64,000 bases of DNA from UBA6197 sp047638075. GTDB taxonomy: Bacteria > Pseudomonadota > Alphaproteobacteria > Rhodobacterales > Rhodobacteraceae. The DNA lies in contig NZ_JBLJBV010000052.1 of NCBI RefSeq assembly GCF_047638075.1, forward strand, positions 1 through 64,000, read 5' to 3'. Positions 51,162 through 59,582 of the stretch are shown here, piece after piece. Under the pieces are notes generated by a model. That model searched no databases. It saw only the letters and a list, made by a program, of their open reading frames with translations, and was not told the origin of the DNA. Both the position numbers and the translations under genes were made by a program. How positions within the stretch are numbered: position 1 is the stretch's first letter; every line of letters begins with the position of its first letter.

Positions 51162-52204
51162 GGCGCAGCCTCCAGAATCGTTGTTAGCGCAACGCGGTCG
51201 CGTTTGCGTTGCAGCTCAAAATTACCCAAGGGGGTCCAGCCGGCAAGGCTGGTTTCGGCCGCCTCACCGCGAAAGGCGGCGCGGATCTGTTGCTCTAACG
51301 TGGCGCGGTCCTTTTTGGGCATCGGCGCAAAATCAACCGTCACCTGCCCGCCCAGGCCGCGCAGCCGTAGCTGGCGTGGCAGATCGCGCGCGGCGGCGAT
51401 ATTGGCCTTCAACCCTGCCGCGGGCGAGGTATCGGCGCCGGTATTCACATCGACCGCGATCAACGCGCGGGTCGGCTCGATCATCATATGCGCGCCGCCG
51501 GTCAGATCGACGCGGGGGGTCAGCAGTGCCTCTAGCGCGTCGTCAACGCCGTGGTCGTGCATCGCGCCTTCGCCGTCGGCAATATCATCGGGGGCCGGGT
51601 CGGCCCAGTCGCGCCACGCCTCTTCGTGCGGCGAGGGGGCATCGACCAGAAGCTCGGGTTGACCCGAAACATCGGCCAGCACGGCATCAGCCAGATCACG
51701 CATGGCGGTGATGTCGCCCTGCACCTCGGCGTTGTCAGCGCCGTCGCAGGCCGACCGCAGGATCAGCCCATGCGCACTGCCCGCCATCGCCTCGGCGGCC
51801 AGTGCCTCAAGTGCAGTGCGGGTATCATCGTCGCGGATACGGCGTGACACATTCAGCCCCGGTGCTGCAGGCGTGACAATCGCGTAGCGGCTTTTGAACA
51901 AAAGCCGCGTGGTGACGGGTAACGCCTTTCCGGGCTCGGTTCCGCCCGCAACCTGAACAAGGATCGCCTGACCGGGGGCAAGCCCGCCCGTTTCACGCAA
52001 AAAGCCGCGCCCCTCGGGCAAACGCACGAAAACGCCGCCCTGGCCCTTCATCTGCCGATCCACGACCGCGCGGCAGATTGCGCCGGGGGCCAGGGCCACC
52101 GCGCTGCCCGGATCCAGGATCAGGTCTTCCAACTGTCCGTCTTGCATCAGCGCGGCGGCCTCACGGCCCCGCAGGTGCCCCAAAACGACGATACGTCCCT
52201 TCAT
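51158..52204 (-). CDS. rng: Ribonuclease E/G family protein
   Basis: RNase G-like endoribonuclease of 348 residues (shorter than E. coli RNase G at about 490). The N-terminus MKGRIVVLGHLRGREAAAL looks divergent and the S1 domain is reduced. The catalytic DNase I-like subdomain is present with IEPTRALIAVDVNTGADT (metal-binding Asp) and VTVDFAPMPKKD. The short form next to yacG and maf is usual in Rhodobacteraceae. The start at 52204 overlaps maf by 4 nt; the frame extends to 52582 but only through the antisense of maf frames. Confidence 0.85.
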   Translation of the reverse strand: MKGRIVVLGHLRGREAAALMQDGQLEDLILDPGSAVALAPGAICRAVVDRQMKGQGGVFVRLPEGRGFLRETGGLAPGQAILVQVAGGTEPGKALPVTTRLLFKSRYAIVTPAAPGLNVSRRIRDDDTRTALEALAAEAMAGSAHGLILRSACDGADNAEVQGDITAMRDLADAVLADVSGQPELLVDAPSPHEEAWRDWADPAPDDIADGEGAMHDHGVDDALEALLTPRVDLTGGAHMMIEPTRALIAVDVNTGADTSPAAGLKANIAAARDLPRQLRLRGLGGQVTVDFAPMPKKDRATLEQQIRAAFRGEAAETSLAGWTPLGNFELQRKRDRVALTTILEAAP

Positions 52205-52776
52205 CGGCGGTCCTCCGCACGCAGACCGGCCGCGCGCAACAATGTGGCGGTTTCGGCCAGAGGCAGGCCCACAACGCCGGTAAACGACCCTTGCAGCCAT
52301 GGGATAAACGCGCCTGCCGCGCCCTGAATGGCATAGCCGCCCGCCTTGCCCTGCCATTCGCCCGAGGTGAGATAGGCGTTCACCTCGGCGTTTGACAGGG
52401 GTTTGAATTTGACAATCGTATCGACTAGCCGTTCCCAGACCCGGTCGCCCGCGCGGACCGCCACGGCAGTCAGCACATGGTGGCGCCGCCCGGAAAGCGC
52501 CCAGAGAAATTCGGCCGCTTCGCCTGCATCGCGTGGCTTGCCCAGAATCCGGCGCCCGACACAAACGGTAGTGTCGGCGCACAGCAGCACCTCATCGGTG
52601 GCCAGCGGCAATGCGGCGACCTTTTCACGCGCCATCCGCGCGACATAGTCACGCGGGCGTTCACCTTTGTGGGGGTCTTCGTCGATCTCGGGCGCGCGCA
52701 CCGTGTCTGGCGTCAGCCCAAGCTGCGCCAACAGCTCCCGTCGCCGGGGGCTGGCCGAGCCTAGAACCAGTTTCAC
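52201..52776 (-). CDS. maf: Maf-type nucleoside triphosphate pyrophosphatase
   Basis: House-cleaning pyrophosphatase of 191 residues that hydrolyses modified or excess nucleotides (dTTP/UTP or similar). The P-loop-like LGSASPRRRELLAQLG is at residues 5-20, followed by DTTVCVGRRILGKP and GKAGGYAIQGAAGAFI. It overlaps rng and infA by 4 nt at either end. Confidence 0.93.
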   Translation of the reverse strand: MKLVLGSASPRRRELLAQLGLTPDTVRAPEIDEDPHKGERPRDYVARMAREKVAALPLATDEVLLCADTTVCVGRRILGKPRDAGEAAEFLWALSGRRHHVLTAVAVRAGDRVWERLVDTIVKFKPLSNAEVNAYLTSGEWQGKAGGYAIQGAAGAFIPWLQGSFTGVVGLPLAETATLLRAAGLRAEDRR

Positions 52777-52991
52777 TTGAAACGATAGTTGATGCGACCC
52801 TTCGACAGGTCGTAGGTATTCATTTCCACCTGAACCTTGTCGCCCGCCAGAACCCTGATCCGGTTCTTGCGCATTTTTCCTGCCATATGTGCGATGATCT
52901 CATGGCCGTTTTCCAGCTCGACCCTGAACGTCGCATTGGGCAGGAGTTCCTTCACGACGCCGGGGAATTCGAGCATTTCTTCCTTGGCCAT
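52773..52991 (-). CDS. infA: Translation initiation factor IF-1
   Basis: S1-type OB-fold protein of 72 residues that binds the 30S A site during initiation. MAKEEMLEFPGVVKELLPNATFRV through GRINYRFK matches IF-1 throughout. The start at 52991 has GGAG 6-7 nt upstream; the frame extends to 53063 without support. The stop overlaps the start of maf by 4 nt. Confidence 0.97.
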   Translation of the reverse strand: MAKEEMLEFPGVVKELLPNATFRVELENGHEIIAHMAGKMRKNRIRVLAGDKVQVEMNTYDLSKGRINYRFK

Positions 52992-53135
52992 GGTCACTCC
53001 ATATGATGCACCCGCCAAAACCGCAGGCGAGCCTGTATTGCGCCGGGTCGCGGCAATTTTCAAGGCTTATGTCAAGAGAAAAGGGGTTTTGTTTGCCAAC
53101 AACGAATACCGGGCATTGGTGGGGGCGACTTCGGC

Positions 53136-53597
53136 TTATGTTTGCGGGATCTGTGGCGGGCCAAAACGCTCCAGCATCCGGGTTTTGATCTGATCGCGTG
53201 TCTGGCGGTAGACGGTCAGCTGGGCTTCGCGGTTTTCGGCTATGCCGGTTGGGTCCATGACCGGCCAGTATTCCACATCAAGATGGAAATACCGCGTCAA
53301 TTCCAACGCGCGACGCTGGCTTGCGGGCGACAGGGCAATGACCAGATCAAATCCCGAAAGATCGTCGCCCCAGTCTTGCATTTCATCGAATGAACGCGCC
53401 CGGTGCCGCCCCAGTTCAACCCCGATTTCCTGACACACCGTCACGGTGAAGCCGTCAACCATCATATCGCTTTTGACGCCAACAGATTGCGCGTAGACTT
53501 CTTGCCCGTAAAACTTTTTCATCATGCCCTCGGCCATCGGCGAGCGTGTCGCATTATGGTCGCAGCAAAACAAAACCGAATGGGGTAGTTTTACCAT
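53136..53597 (-). CDS. Low-molecular-weight protein-tyrosine phosphatase / arsenate reductase-like
   Basis: Protein of 153 residues with the CX5R phosphatase loop CDHNATRS (Cys12, Arg18) and a later DPTG with the general-acid Asp. The fold is that of LMW-PTP/ArsC proteins. The natural substrate is unknown and an arsenate reductase role is not supported by neighbouring ars genes. The start at 53597 (TAATG overlap with the UPF0262 stop) begins next to the catalytic loop; the frame extends to 53621. It is part of the hisD string. Confidence 0.85.
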   Translation of the reverse strand: MVKLPHSVLFCCDHNATRSPMAEGMMKKFYGQEVYAQSVGVKSDMMVDGFTVTVCQEIGVELGRHRARSFDEMQDWGDDLSGFDLVIALSPASQRRALELTRYFHLDVEYWPVMDPTGIAENREAQLTVYRQTRDQIKTRMLERFGPPQIPQT

Positions 53598-54076
53598 TAT
53601 GTTCCCGGTGTCAGTACGCAAATCAAAGTGAACAAACGCCGCGCTGTGTCAATATCAAGCTCGGCTTTGCCCTCCAGTCGTTCCTGAAGCACCCGTGCGC
53701 CTTCGTTGTGAATCCCGCGTCGGGCCATGTCGATGGCTTCGATCTGGCTGGGGGGCAGGCGTTTGACGGCCTCAAAATAACTTTTGCAGATCTGGAAATA
53801 GTCTTTGACCACCTGCCGGAATGGGCCGAACGATAGGTGAAAAGCGGCTACCGGTTCGTCGCTTTCTGACCGCAAGTCGAACACCAACCGCCCCTCACGC
53901 ACCGCAAGCCCCATCGCGAAAGGGCCAGCCGGGGCTGCTATATCGCCCTTTGACGGAAGCGCGAAGGAATTGTCCTCCAGCAAATCATAGATCGCGACCT
54001 TGCGTTCCTGCTCAATCTCGGGGGTCAGCGCGGCAAAACCCTGATCATCAATGTCAATCCGTGTGATCCGGCTCAT
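53597..54076 (-). CDS. UPF0262 family protein
   Basis: Conserved alphaproteobacterial protein of 159 residues without known function. The segment FGPFRQVVKDYFQICKSYFEAVKRLPPSQIEAIDMARRGIHNEGA is the family's most conserved part. No signal peptide. It lies between hisD (4-nt overlap) and the phosphatase gene, an arrangement kept across Rhodobacteraceae. Confidence 0.88.
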   Translation of the reverse strand: MSRITRIDIDDQGFAALTPEIEQERKVAIYDLLEDNSFALPSKGDIAAPAGPFAMGLAVREGRLVFDLRSESDEPVAAFHLSFGPFRQVVKDYFQICKSYFEAVKRLPPSQIEAIDMARRGIHNEGARVLQERLEGKAELDIDTARRLFTLICVLTPGT

Positions 54077-55386
54077 TTTCCGCCTCCTTCGTTCAGGGCG
54101 TCAAGGCGCGCGCGCACCGAAAGCCCGTGTGCCTCAAGGCTTTCCGAGTTGGCAAGCCGTTCTGCGGCAGGGCCAATCTCGGCCAGCGCCGCCGGGGTCA
54201 TCTTTGCCAAGGTCGTCCGTTTGAGGAAATCCAGTACGGAAAGCCCCGATGAAAACCGGGCCGAGCGCGCCGTGGGTAGCACATGGTTTGGCCCGCCGAC
54301 ATAATCCCCAATGGCTTCGGGTGTGTAACTGCCTAGAAAAATCGCCCCTGCATGGGTGATCTTGGTGGCCAGCGCATCGGGGTCGGCCACGCATAATTCC
54401 AGATGTTCGGGGGCCACCCTGTTTGAAAGGGTTGCGGCCTCGTTCAGATCACGGGTCACGATGATTGCGCCATAGTCGCGCCAACTGGCCCCGGCAATTG
54501 CGCGTCGTTCCAGTGTTTGCAATCGCGCCTCGACCGCGGCCGCGACGGCCCGGCCAAAATCTGCATCATCGGTCAGCAGAATGGATTGCGCGCTTTCGTC
54601 GTGTTCGGCCTGGCTTAGCAGGTCAAGCGCGATCCAGTCGGGGGTGTTGTCGCGGTCAGCGATGACCAGAATTTCCGAGGGCCCGGCGATCATGTCGATC
54701 CCAACCTTGCCAAACACCCGGCGCTTGGCCGCCGCCACATAGGCGTTGCCCGGCCCGGTGATCTTGTCGACCGGAGTGATTGTTTCGGTGCCGTAGGCCA
54801 GCGCTGCCACCGCCTGCGCGCCGCCGATGCGGTAGACGGTGTCCACCCCCGCAATCTGCGCGGCCAACAAGACCAGCGGGTTGACCACGCCGCCCGGCGT
54901 CGGGCAGGCGATGACCAGCCGCTTAACCCCGGCAACCCGCGCCGGAATGGCATTCATCAGCACCGAAGACGGATAGCTGGCCAGCCCCCCCGGCACATAA
55001 AGCCCGGCTGCCGAAACGGGTGTGAAACGCCAGCCCAGTTGGGCGCCGCTGGCCTCTTGCCAAAGCGCGTCTTCGGGCATCTGGCGCGCGTGATAGGCCC
55101 CGATCCGGTCCGCGGCCAGTTCCAGCGCGGCGCGATCTTCGGGGGCGATCTTGGCGATCTCGGCGGCAATCTCATCTGGTGTGAAGGCCAGAGTGTCAGG
55201 CGTCAGCGTCAGCCGGTCAAACCGTTTGGTCAGCTCGATCACTGCCGCGTCGCCACGCGCGCGCACATCTGCGATGATCGTGGCTACGGCCTCATCCACA
55301 TCAGGGGCATCTTCGCGCTTGGCGCCAAGCAGCGCCTTGAAAGCCGCGTCAAAACCGGCATCGCGGGTAGACAGAAACTGTGGCAT
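54073..55386 (-). CDS. hisD: Histidinol dehydrogenase
   Basis: NAD-dependent zinc enzyme for the last two steps of histidine synthesis. The protein has 437 residues from the ATG at 55386, with GGAG 8 nt upstream. AGPSEILVIADRDNTPDWIALDLLSQAEHDE is the HisD signature with the zinc-binding Gln/His. YVPGGLASYPSSVLMNAIPA and GPNHVLPT are also present. No other his gene lies in this window. Confidence 0.96.
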   Translation of the reverse strand: MPQFLSTRDAGFDAAFKALLGAKREDAPDVDEAVATIIADVRARGDAAVIELTKRFDRLTLTPDTLAFTPDEIAAEIAKIAPEDRAALELAADRIGAYHARQMPEDALWQEASGAQLGWRFTPVSAAGLYVPGGLASYPSSVLMNAIPARVAGVKRLVIACPTPGGVVNPLVLLAAQIAGVDTVYRIGGAQAVAALAYGTETITPVDKITGPGNAYVAAAKRRVFGKVGIDMIAGPSEILVIADRDNTPDWIALDLLSQAEHDESAQSILLTDDADFGRAVAAAVEARLQTLERRAIAGASWRDYGAIIVTRDLNEAATLSNRVAPEHLELCVADPDALATKITHAGAIFLGSYTPEAIGDYVGGPNHVLPTARSARFSSGLSVLDFLKRTTLAKMTPAALAEIGPAAERLANSESLEAHGLSVRARLDALNEGGGK

Positions 55387-55510
55387 GATCAACACTCCTG
55401 TAGCCGAACCCGATTAGTCGCTGATCGCCCCTGCGGCAAGCGCTGCATCACAGGGCAGGCCCCAAAACGCCACGACTATTGCATTTCGGCCCATAACGGG
55501 GGGGCTACGT

Positions 55511-55990
55511 TCACTCCGGGTGTTGCGGGGCTTTGCGCGAGGGGGCGATATAGGGGCGGGTCACATCGCGCAGATCAACGGCCAGACACTCGACCGTTGC
55601 CGCAATTGCGCCGTCACCGGCAAGCGTCAAAATGACCTGGCCCGTGCCGTCCGTGCTCGCCTCCCAGCTGAGATCAAGTATCGACAGGATCGTATCGGTT
55701 TCGCTGCGGTCAATGCCCTGGCTCGCAACGCCCGTCACATCCGAAATCACCAAAAGCGTGCGCACGCGCTCATAGGGGCGGCGGCGCGATTCAGCATTGG
55801 GGCGATCTTCCCAGCGGAAACGGTTGATCAGCAGGGCAAGTTTGCGCGCCCCCTTGTCCCAGCGAATTTCAGTGATCGGCAAAACGGCGTCTTGCACCAG
55901 TGCGGCAATGACCGGCAGATCGTCGGCGGCCTCTGCCCGTAGCGCCAGGGCGGTTTCAGTCGCGTCTTCAAACCTTGCGTCTTCGCTCAT
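55511..55990 (-). CDS. DUF2948 family protein
   Basis: Conserved alphaproteobacterial protein of 159 residues between murA and hisD. ALRAEAADDLPVIAALVQDAVLPITEIRWDKGARKLALLINRFRWE opens the domain, and the C-terminus has ECLAVDLRDVTRPYIAPS. Function unknown. The ATG at 55990 has GGAG at 7 nt; the ATG at 55993 is an alternative. Confidence 0.87.
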   Translation of the reverse strand: MSEDARFEDATETALALRAEAADDLPVIAALVQDAVLPITEIRWDKGARKLALLINRFRWEDRPNAESRRRPYERVRTLLVISDVTGVASQGIDRSETDTILSILDLSWEASTDGTGQVILTLAGDGAIAATVECLAVDLRDVTRPYIAPSRKAPQHPE

Positions 55991-56047
55991 CATCCGTCTC
56001 CTGCCAGAAAGCATTTCGAGGTGTGGTTGTTCAAAGGCTGGCGGCTA

Positions 56048-57316
56048 TCATTCCGCCTTGACGCGTTCGATACTGGCGCCCACTGCCGACAGCTTTTCCT
56101 CGACCCGCTCATAACCGCGATCAAGGTGATAGACGCGGCTGACCACGGTTTCACCTTCGGCGGCCAGTCCCGCCAAAATCAGCGACACGCTGGCGCGCAG
56201 ATCGGTGGCCATGACGGGCGCACCTTTCAGGCGGTCCACCCCGGTCACCGTGGCATGACCGCCGTGCACGTCAATTTTCGCACCCATTCGGATCAGTTCC
56301 GGCGCGTGCATGAAGCGATTTTCAAAGATTTTCTCCTCCAGAACCGAGGTTCCTTCGGCCGTGCACAAAAGCGCCATCATCTGCGCCTGAAGGTCTGTCG
56401 GAAAGCCGGGGAAAGGCTCAGTCACGACATCAACCGCGTTCACGCGGCCATTACGGCGACGCACTTTCAGGCCCAGCGGCGTTTCTTCAACATCAATCCC
56501 CGCCGCATCCAGCTTTTCGCAAAACGCGCCGACCAGCGCGATACGCCCGCCCAAAAGCTCCACCTCGCCGCCGCAGATTGCCGGGGCCAGCATATAGGTG
56601 CCCAGCTCAATCCGGTCAGTGACGACCGGATGGGTCGCGCCGTGCAGCCGGTCGACACCCTGAATGGTAATCGTGGCGGTGCCTTCGCCCTCGATCTGGG
56701 CGCCCATCGCACGCAAACATTCTGCCAGATCAACAATTTCAGGTTCGCGCGCCGCATTCCGCAGCACCGTCGTGCCCTTGGCCAGCGTGGCCGCCATCAG
56801 CGCATTTTCTGTAGCACCAACCGAAACGAACGGAAATTCGAACACCGCCCCCTTCAGCCCGCCCGTCGCCTTGGCGTGGATGTAGCCGTCGCGCAGGTCC
56901 AATTCGGCGCCCATCGCCTCAAGCGCGCGCAGATGCAGATCGACCGGACGCGCGCCAATTGCACAGCCGCCCGGCAGCGATACCACCGCGTGACCGTCAC
57001 GGGCCAGCATCGGCCCCAGCACCAGAATCGAGGCGCGCATCTTTCGCACGATGTCATAATCTGCGGTGTGGTTGTTGATATCATGGCTGGACATCGCCAG
57101 AACCTGCCCGCCTTGCAGGCTGGCCACCTCGGCCCCGAGCGACGACAAAAGCTGCGTCATCGTGCTGATGTCCGACAGGCGCGGCGCGTTGGTCAGCGTC
57201 AGCGGCTCATCGCTAAGCAGCGTGGCGGGCATCAGCGTAAGGCAGGCGTTCTTGGCCCCGGCAATCGGGATCTGACCCTTCAACTCGGCCCCGCCTTTGA
57301 CAATGATCTGGTCCAT
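56048..57316 (-). CDS. murA: UDP-N-acetylglucosamine 1-carboxyvinyltransferase MurA
   Basis: First committed enzyme of peptidoglycan synthesis; transfers enolpyruvate to UDP-GlcNAc. The protein has 422 residues. The catalytic loop is LPGGCAIGARPVDLH with Cys118, the target of fosfomycin. Lys22 (GAKNACL) and TDLRASVSLILAGLAA are conserved. It follows a 50-codon gene by 6 nt. Confidence 0.97.
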   Translation of the reverse strand: MDQIIVKGGAELKGQIPIAGAKNACLTLMPATLLSDEPLTLTNAPRLSDISTMTQLLSSLGAEVASLQGGQVLAMSSHDINNHTADYDIVRKMRASILVLGPMLARDGHAVVSLPGGCAIGARPVDLHLRALEAMGAELDLRDGYIHAKATGGLKGAVFEFPFVSVGATENALMAATLAKGTTVLRNAAREPEIVDLAECLRAMGAQIEGEGTATITIQGVDRLHGATHPVVTDRIELGTYMLAPAICGGEVELLGGRIALVGAFCEKLDAAGIDVEETPLGLKVRRRNGRVNAVDVVTEPFPGFPTDLQAQMMALLCTAEGTSVLEEKIFENRFMHAPELIRMGAKIDVHGGHATVTGVDRLKGAPVMATDLRASVSLILAGLAAEGETVVSRVYHLDRGYERVEEKLSAVGASIERVKAE

Positions 57317-57322
57317 GGGCAG

Positions 57323-57475
57323 CTACTCGTCCTCTTTTTGCTCATCCGGTTCTTCGGCCCGTGCCCGCGCCTGCGCCTTGCGCTTGGCGAGATTGGCCCG
57401 CAGCGCCGCCCGCAACCGCGCTTCGCGGGTGTTGTCGGGGCGATCCTTGCCGGGATTTTGAGATTTCTTCTCCAT
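57323..57475 (-). CDS. Small basic protein upstream of murA
   Basis: A 50-residue frame (MEKKSQNPGK ... KEDE) with a helical Arg/Ala/Lys-rich middle (REARLRAALRANLAKRKAQ). Its position 6 nt before murA and its clear amphipathic character support it. It resembles small hypothetical proteins found before murA in Rhodobacteraceae; function unknown. It is short enough to be missed by length cut-offs. Confidence 0.6.
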   Translation of the reverse strand: MEKKSQNPGKDRPDNTREARLRAALRANLAKRKAQARARAEEPDEQKEDE

Positions 57476-57518
57476 CGGACCCTCTTAACGCGGATGAACA
57501 AAAGCGTCCAGATTGCGC

Positions 57519-57547
57519 TTGCACCCCGCGCCGAATACGTCTAAATC
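57519..57547 (+). promoter_or_regulatory. Possible promoter of tRNA-Thr
   Basis: TTGCAC and TAAATC with a 17-nt spacer, about 30 nt before the tRNA. A fair match to a sigma-70 promoter; tentative. Confidence 0.4.
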
Positions 57548-57577
57548 CGCGCCCACGGTCAGATGATCGCGATAGAT

Positions 57578-57652
57578 GCTGTGGTAGCTCAGTGGTAGAG
57601 CACACCCTTGGTAAGGGTGAGGTCGAGAGTTCAATCCTCTCTCACAGCACCA
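57578..57652 (+). tRNA. tRNA-Thr (anticodon GGT)
   Basis: 75-nt tRNA with encoded CCA. The acceptor stem begins GCTGTG and ends CACAGC, D loop AGCTCAGTGGTAGAGC, anticodon stem-loop CACCCTTGGTAAGGGTG with GGT, T loop GTTCAATCC. An IS3 remnant follows its 3' end. Confidence 0.97.
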
Positions 57653-57865
57653 TCTTTTCCCTTTGCAGATCAAAAATATAGTGGCTATCAAGGGTTTAGA
57701 TTGACTTCGGTTCTACACCGAGGTTCTACACCATGGCTCTCCGGCATTCTCTACCGCGATCATATGGCCGCTATGGAACTTGAACCGGGTGAACCTGGCC
57801 TGTGGGGCGAAACCCTAAATTTGCTAGACCGGATAGCCGCCAGCAGTGATCTCACGGCCATTGAT
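57653..57865. other. Region between tRNA-Thr and IS remnant
   Basis: About 210 bp without a supported gene. It has two near-adjacent copies of GGTTCTACACC (about 57709-57732). A plus-strand frame reading DHMAAMELEPGEPGLWGETLNLLDRIAASSD up to 57874 looks protein-like and could be the end of a lost gene, but nothing identifies it. Confidence 0.4.
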
Positions 57866-58281
57866 CGCTGGTAGCGGATCATCTTGCGATCCACATCAAC
57901 AAGGCGGCAGGCCCGCTGCTCCGACAGGCCCAGCTTGGCCTGAAGATGCGCGACAGCCTCGCGCTTCGCGGCGGACGCTGCCATTTTTTGAGAGTAGTTC
58001 CTTCTTTGCGCGCGACCATTGTCCTCGGACCAATGGCATGCAAAGGTCTCGCTATCCAGCATCTGTTCCGCAAGAAGCTTCGTCAGCTTTGCATTCTCAT
58101 CTTCCGGTGACTTCAGCCGCTTCGCATCCGACACCGTCATCCCGCCATACTTGGCCTTCCAGGCGTAGAAGGTGCCCTCCGACGGGCCATGCTCGCGGCA
58201 AAGGTCGGCACACTTCGCGCATATCGCGTGCTCGGTCAGAATGCCGATGATCTGCCCTTCGCTGTATCTCGTTCGCTTCAT
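57866..58281 (-). pseudogene. IS3 transposase orfA fused to truncated orfB
   Basis: The frame opens at 58281 with MKRTRYSEGQIIGILTEH, then a helix-turn-helix (CADLCREHGPSEGTFYAWKAKYGG) and the leucine-zipper-like region LKSPEDENAKLTKLLAEQMLD. After a disturbed stretch it continues as MAASAAKREAVAHLQAKLGLSEQRACRLVDVDRKMIRYQ, which is the N-terminus of an IS3 orfB. Normally orfB is in another frame reached by frameshifting. Here the two are fused and cut off before the DDE domain; the frame runs on to 57760 in unrelated sequence. Confidence 0.8.
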
Positions 58282-58344
58282 TGTCCGTCCCTTTGTTGGG
58301 CCGGACCCTAATCCCAGATGGCGAAAAAATCCCGTGGCAGGTCA
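57866..58344 (-). mobile_element. IS3-family insertion sequence remnant
   Basis: One end is recognisable: read on the minus strand, TGACCTGCCACGGG begins at 58344, fitting an IS3-type terminal repeat. The element then carries orfA and a short piece of orfB. The other end, the rest of orfB and its DDE catalytic domain are missing, so the element cannot move. The inner boundary at about 57866 is approximate, judged from where the orfB similarity stops. Confidence 0.75.
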
Positions 58345-58513
58345 CGATCACCTCAGAAACCGGAACGTAAGCGTAGCGAGACCAGATGAAGGGAAAAGTA
58401 TCGCCTCTGCCGATTGGAAAGACCAGAAATTGTCGTGACTACAGGACACGAAGTTAAAGCATATCGCTATCGGCCCGCGCCCAAGACGGGTAATCCCGAA
58501 TTCCTGGCCGGTT

Positions 58514-59413
58514 TTACACCGGGATCTGGATGCCTTTTTCACGCGCGAGGATGCGCATCCGATCTTGCAACTTTTCGAATGCCCGCACTTCGATCTGGCG
58601 GATCCTTTCGCGTGAGACATCATATTGCGTCGATAGTTCTTCCAAGGTCACCGGCTCATCGCGCAAGCGCCGCTGCATAAGAATATCGCGTTCGCGGTCG
58701 TTGAGAACATCCATTGCATCCATCAGCATGGTGCGGCGTGTATCAAGTTCGTCGGCTTCGGCGTAGGCTTCGGCGGTATTGGCGTCTTCGTCTTCAAGCC
58801 AGTCCTGCCATTGGGTGGCGCTATCGCCATCGGGCGAGCCGACCTGCACGTTCAGCGATGCGTCCCCCCCCGACATCCGCCGGTTCATCGAGATGACTTC
58901 GTCTTCTGTCACGCTCAGGTCATGCGCGATGCGGGCAACGTGTTCGGGGCGCAAATCGCCGTCCTCTAACGCGCCGATCTTGGATTTGGCTTTGCGCAGG
59001 TTGAAAAACAGCTTTTTCTGCGCACTCGTGGTGCCCAGTTTTACCATCGACCAGGACCGCAGGACATATTCCTGAATCGAGGCGCGGATCCACCACATTG
59101 CATAGGTGGCCAGCCGAAAGCCTTTTTCAGGGTCAAAGCGTTTCACCGCCTGCATCAGACCGACATTGGCCTCAGAAATCACCTCGGCCTGAGGCAGGCC
59201 ATACCCGCGGTAACCCATGGCAATTTTGGCGGCCAGACGCAGGTGGCTGGTTACCATCTTGTGGGCGGCGCTGCTGTCCTGGTGATCCACCCAGCGCTTG
59301 GCGAGCATGTATTCTTCTTCCGGCTCCAGCAGTGGAAATTTGCGGATCTCTTGCAAATAGCGGTTCAGCCCCTGTTCGGGGCTGGGGGCGGGAAGGTTGG
59401 TGTAATTCGTCAT
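58514..59413 (-). CDS. rpoH: RNA polymerase sigma-32 factor RpoH
   Basis: Heat-shock sigma factor of 299 residues. Region 2 has EEEYMLAKRWVDHQDSSAAHKMVTSHLRLAAKIAMGYRGYGLPQAEVISEANVG and the FRLATYAMWWIRASIQEYVLRSWSMVK segment. The RpoH box (QKKLFFNLRKAK) and region 4 helix-turn-helix (LEELSTQYDVSRERIRQIEVRAFEKLQ) are present. It is closest in sequence to RpoH-I of Rhodobacter. The start at 59413 has GAGG 6 nt upstream and gives the usual MTNYTNLPAP; the longer frame to 59515 would cross the promoter. Confidence 0.96.
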   Translation of the reverse strand: MTNYTNLPAPSPEQGLNRYLQEIRKFPLLEPEEEYMLAKRWVDHQDSSAAHKMVTSHLRLAAKIAMGYRGYGLPQAEVISEANVGLMQAVKRFDPEKGFRLATYAMWWIRASIQEYVLRSWSMVKLGTTSAQKKLFFNLRKAKSKIGALEDGDLRPEHVARIAHDLSVTEDEVISMNRRMSGGDASLNVQVGSPDGDSATQWQDWLEDEDANTAEAYAEADELDTRRTMLMDAMDVLNDRERDILMQRRLRDEPVTLEELSTQYDVSRERIRQIEVRAFEKLQDRMRILAREKGIQIPV

Positions 59414-59445
59414 CTGCGACCTCTTTTCCTGATCGAGGCACGTCA

Positions 59446-59474
59446 AGATGGGGGCTTTCCCCCAATCGTTCAAG
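59446..59474 (-). promoter_or_regulatory. Sigma-32 type promoter of rpoH
   Basis: On the minus strand CTTGAA (59474-59469) and CCCCATCT (59453-59446) are separated by 15 nt, close to the heat-shock consensus. The -10 ends 32 nt before the rpoH start codon. It suggests that rpoH activates itself. Confidence 0.7.
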
Positions 59475-59582
59475 CCTTGACGGTTTCTTCCAAAAGCCGA
59501 TCTGGCAATTAGCATCAGGTATTTAACGCAAGATGAACGTGGTTCCGTCGCAAGGCCAGCCTATTCGTGCCACCTCACGGGG

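Noticed and set aside
56021..57544. 507-residue plus-strand frame opposite murA
   Set aside because: Antisense of MurA, rich in Arg/His/Gln as expected from a GC-rich shadow; MurA has all catalytic motifs.
57485..57691. Frames across tRNA-Thr such as CERGLNSRPHPYQGCALPLSY
   Set aside because: Same artefact, produced by the tRNA-Thr sequence.
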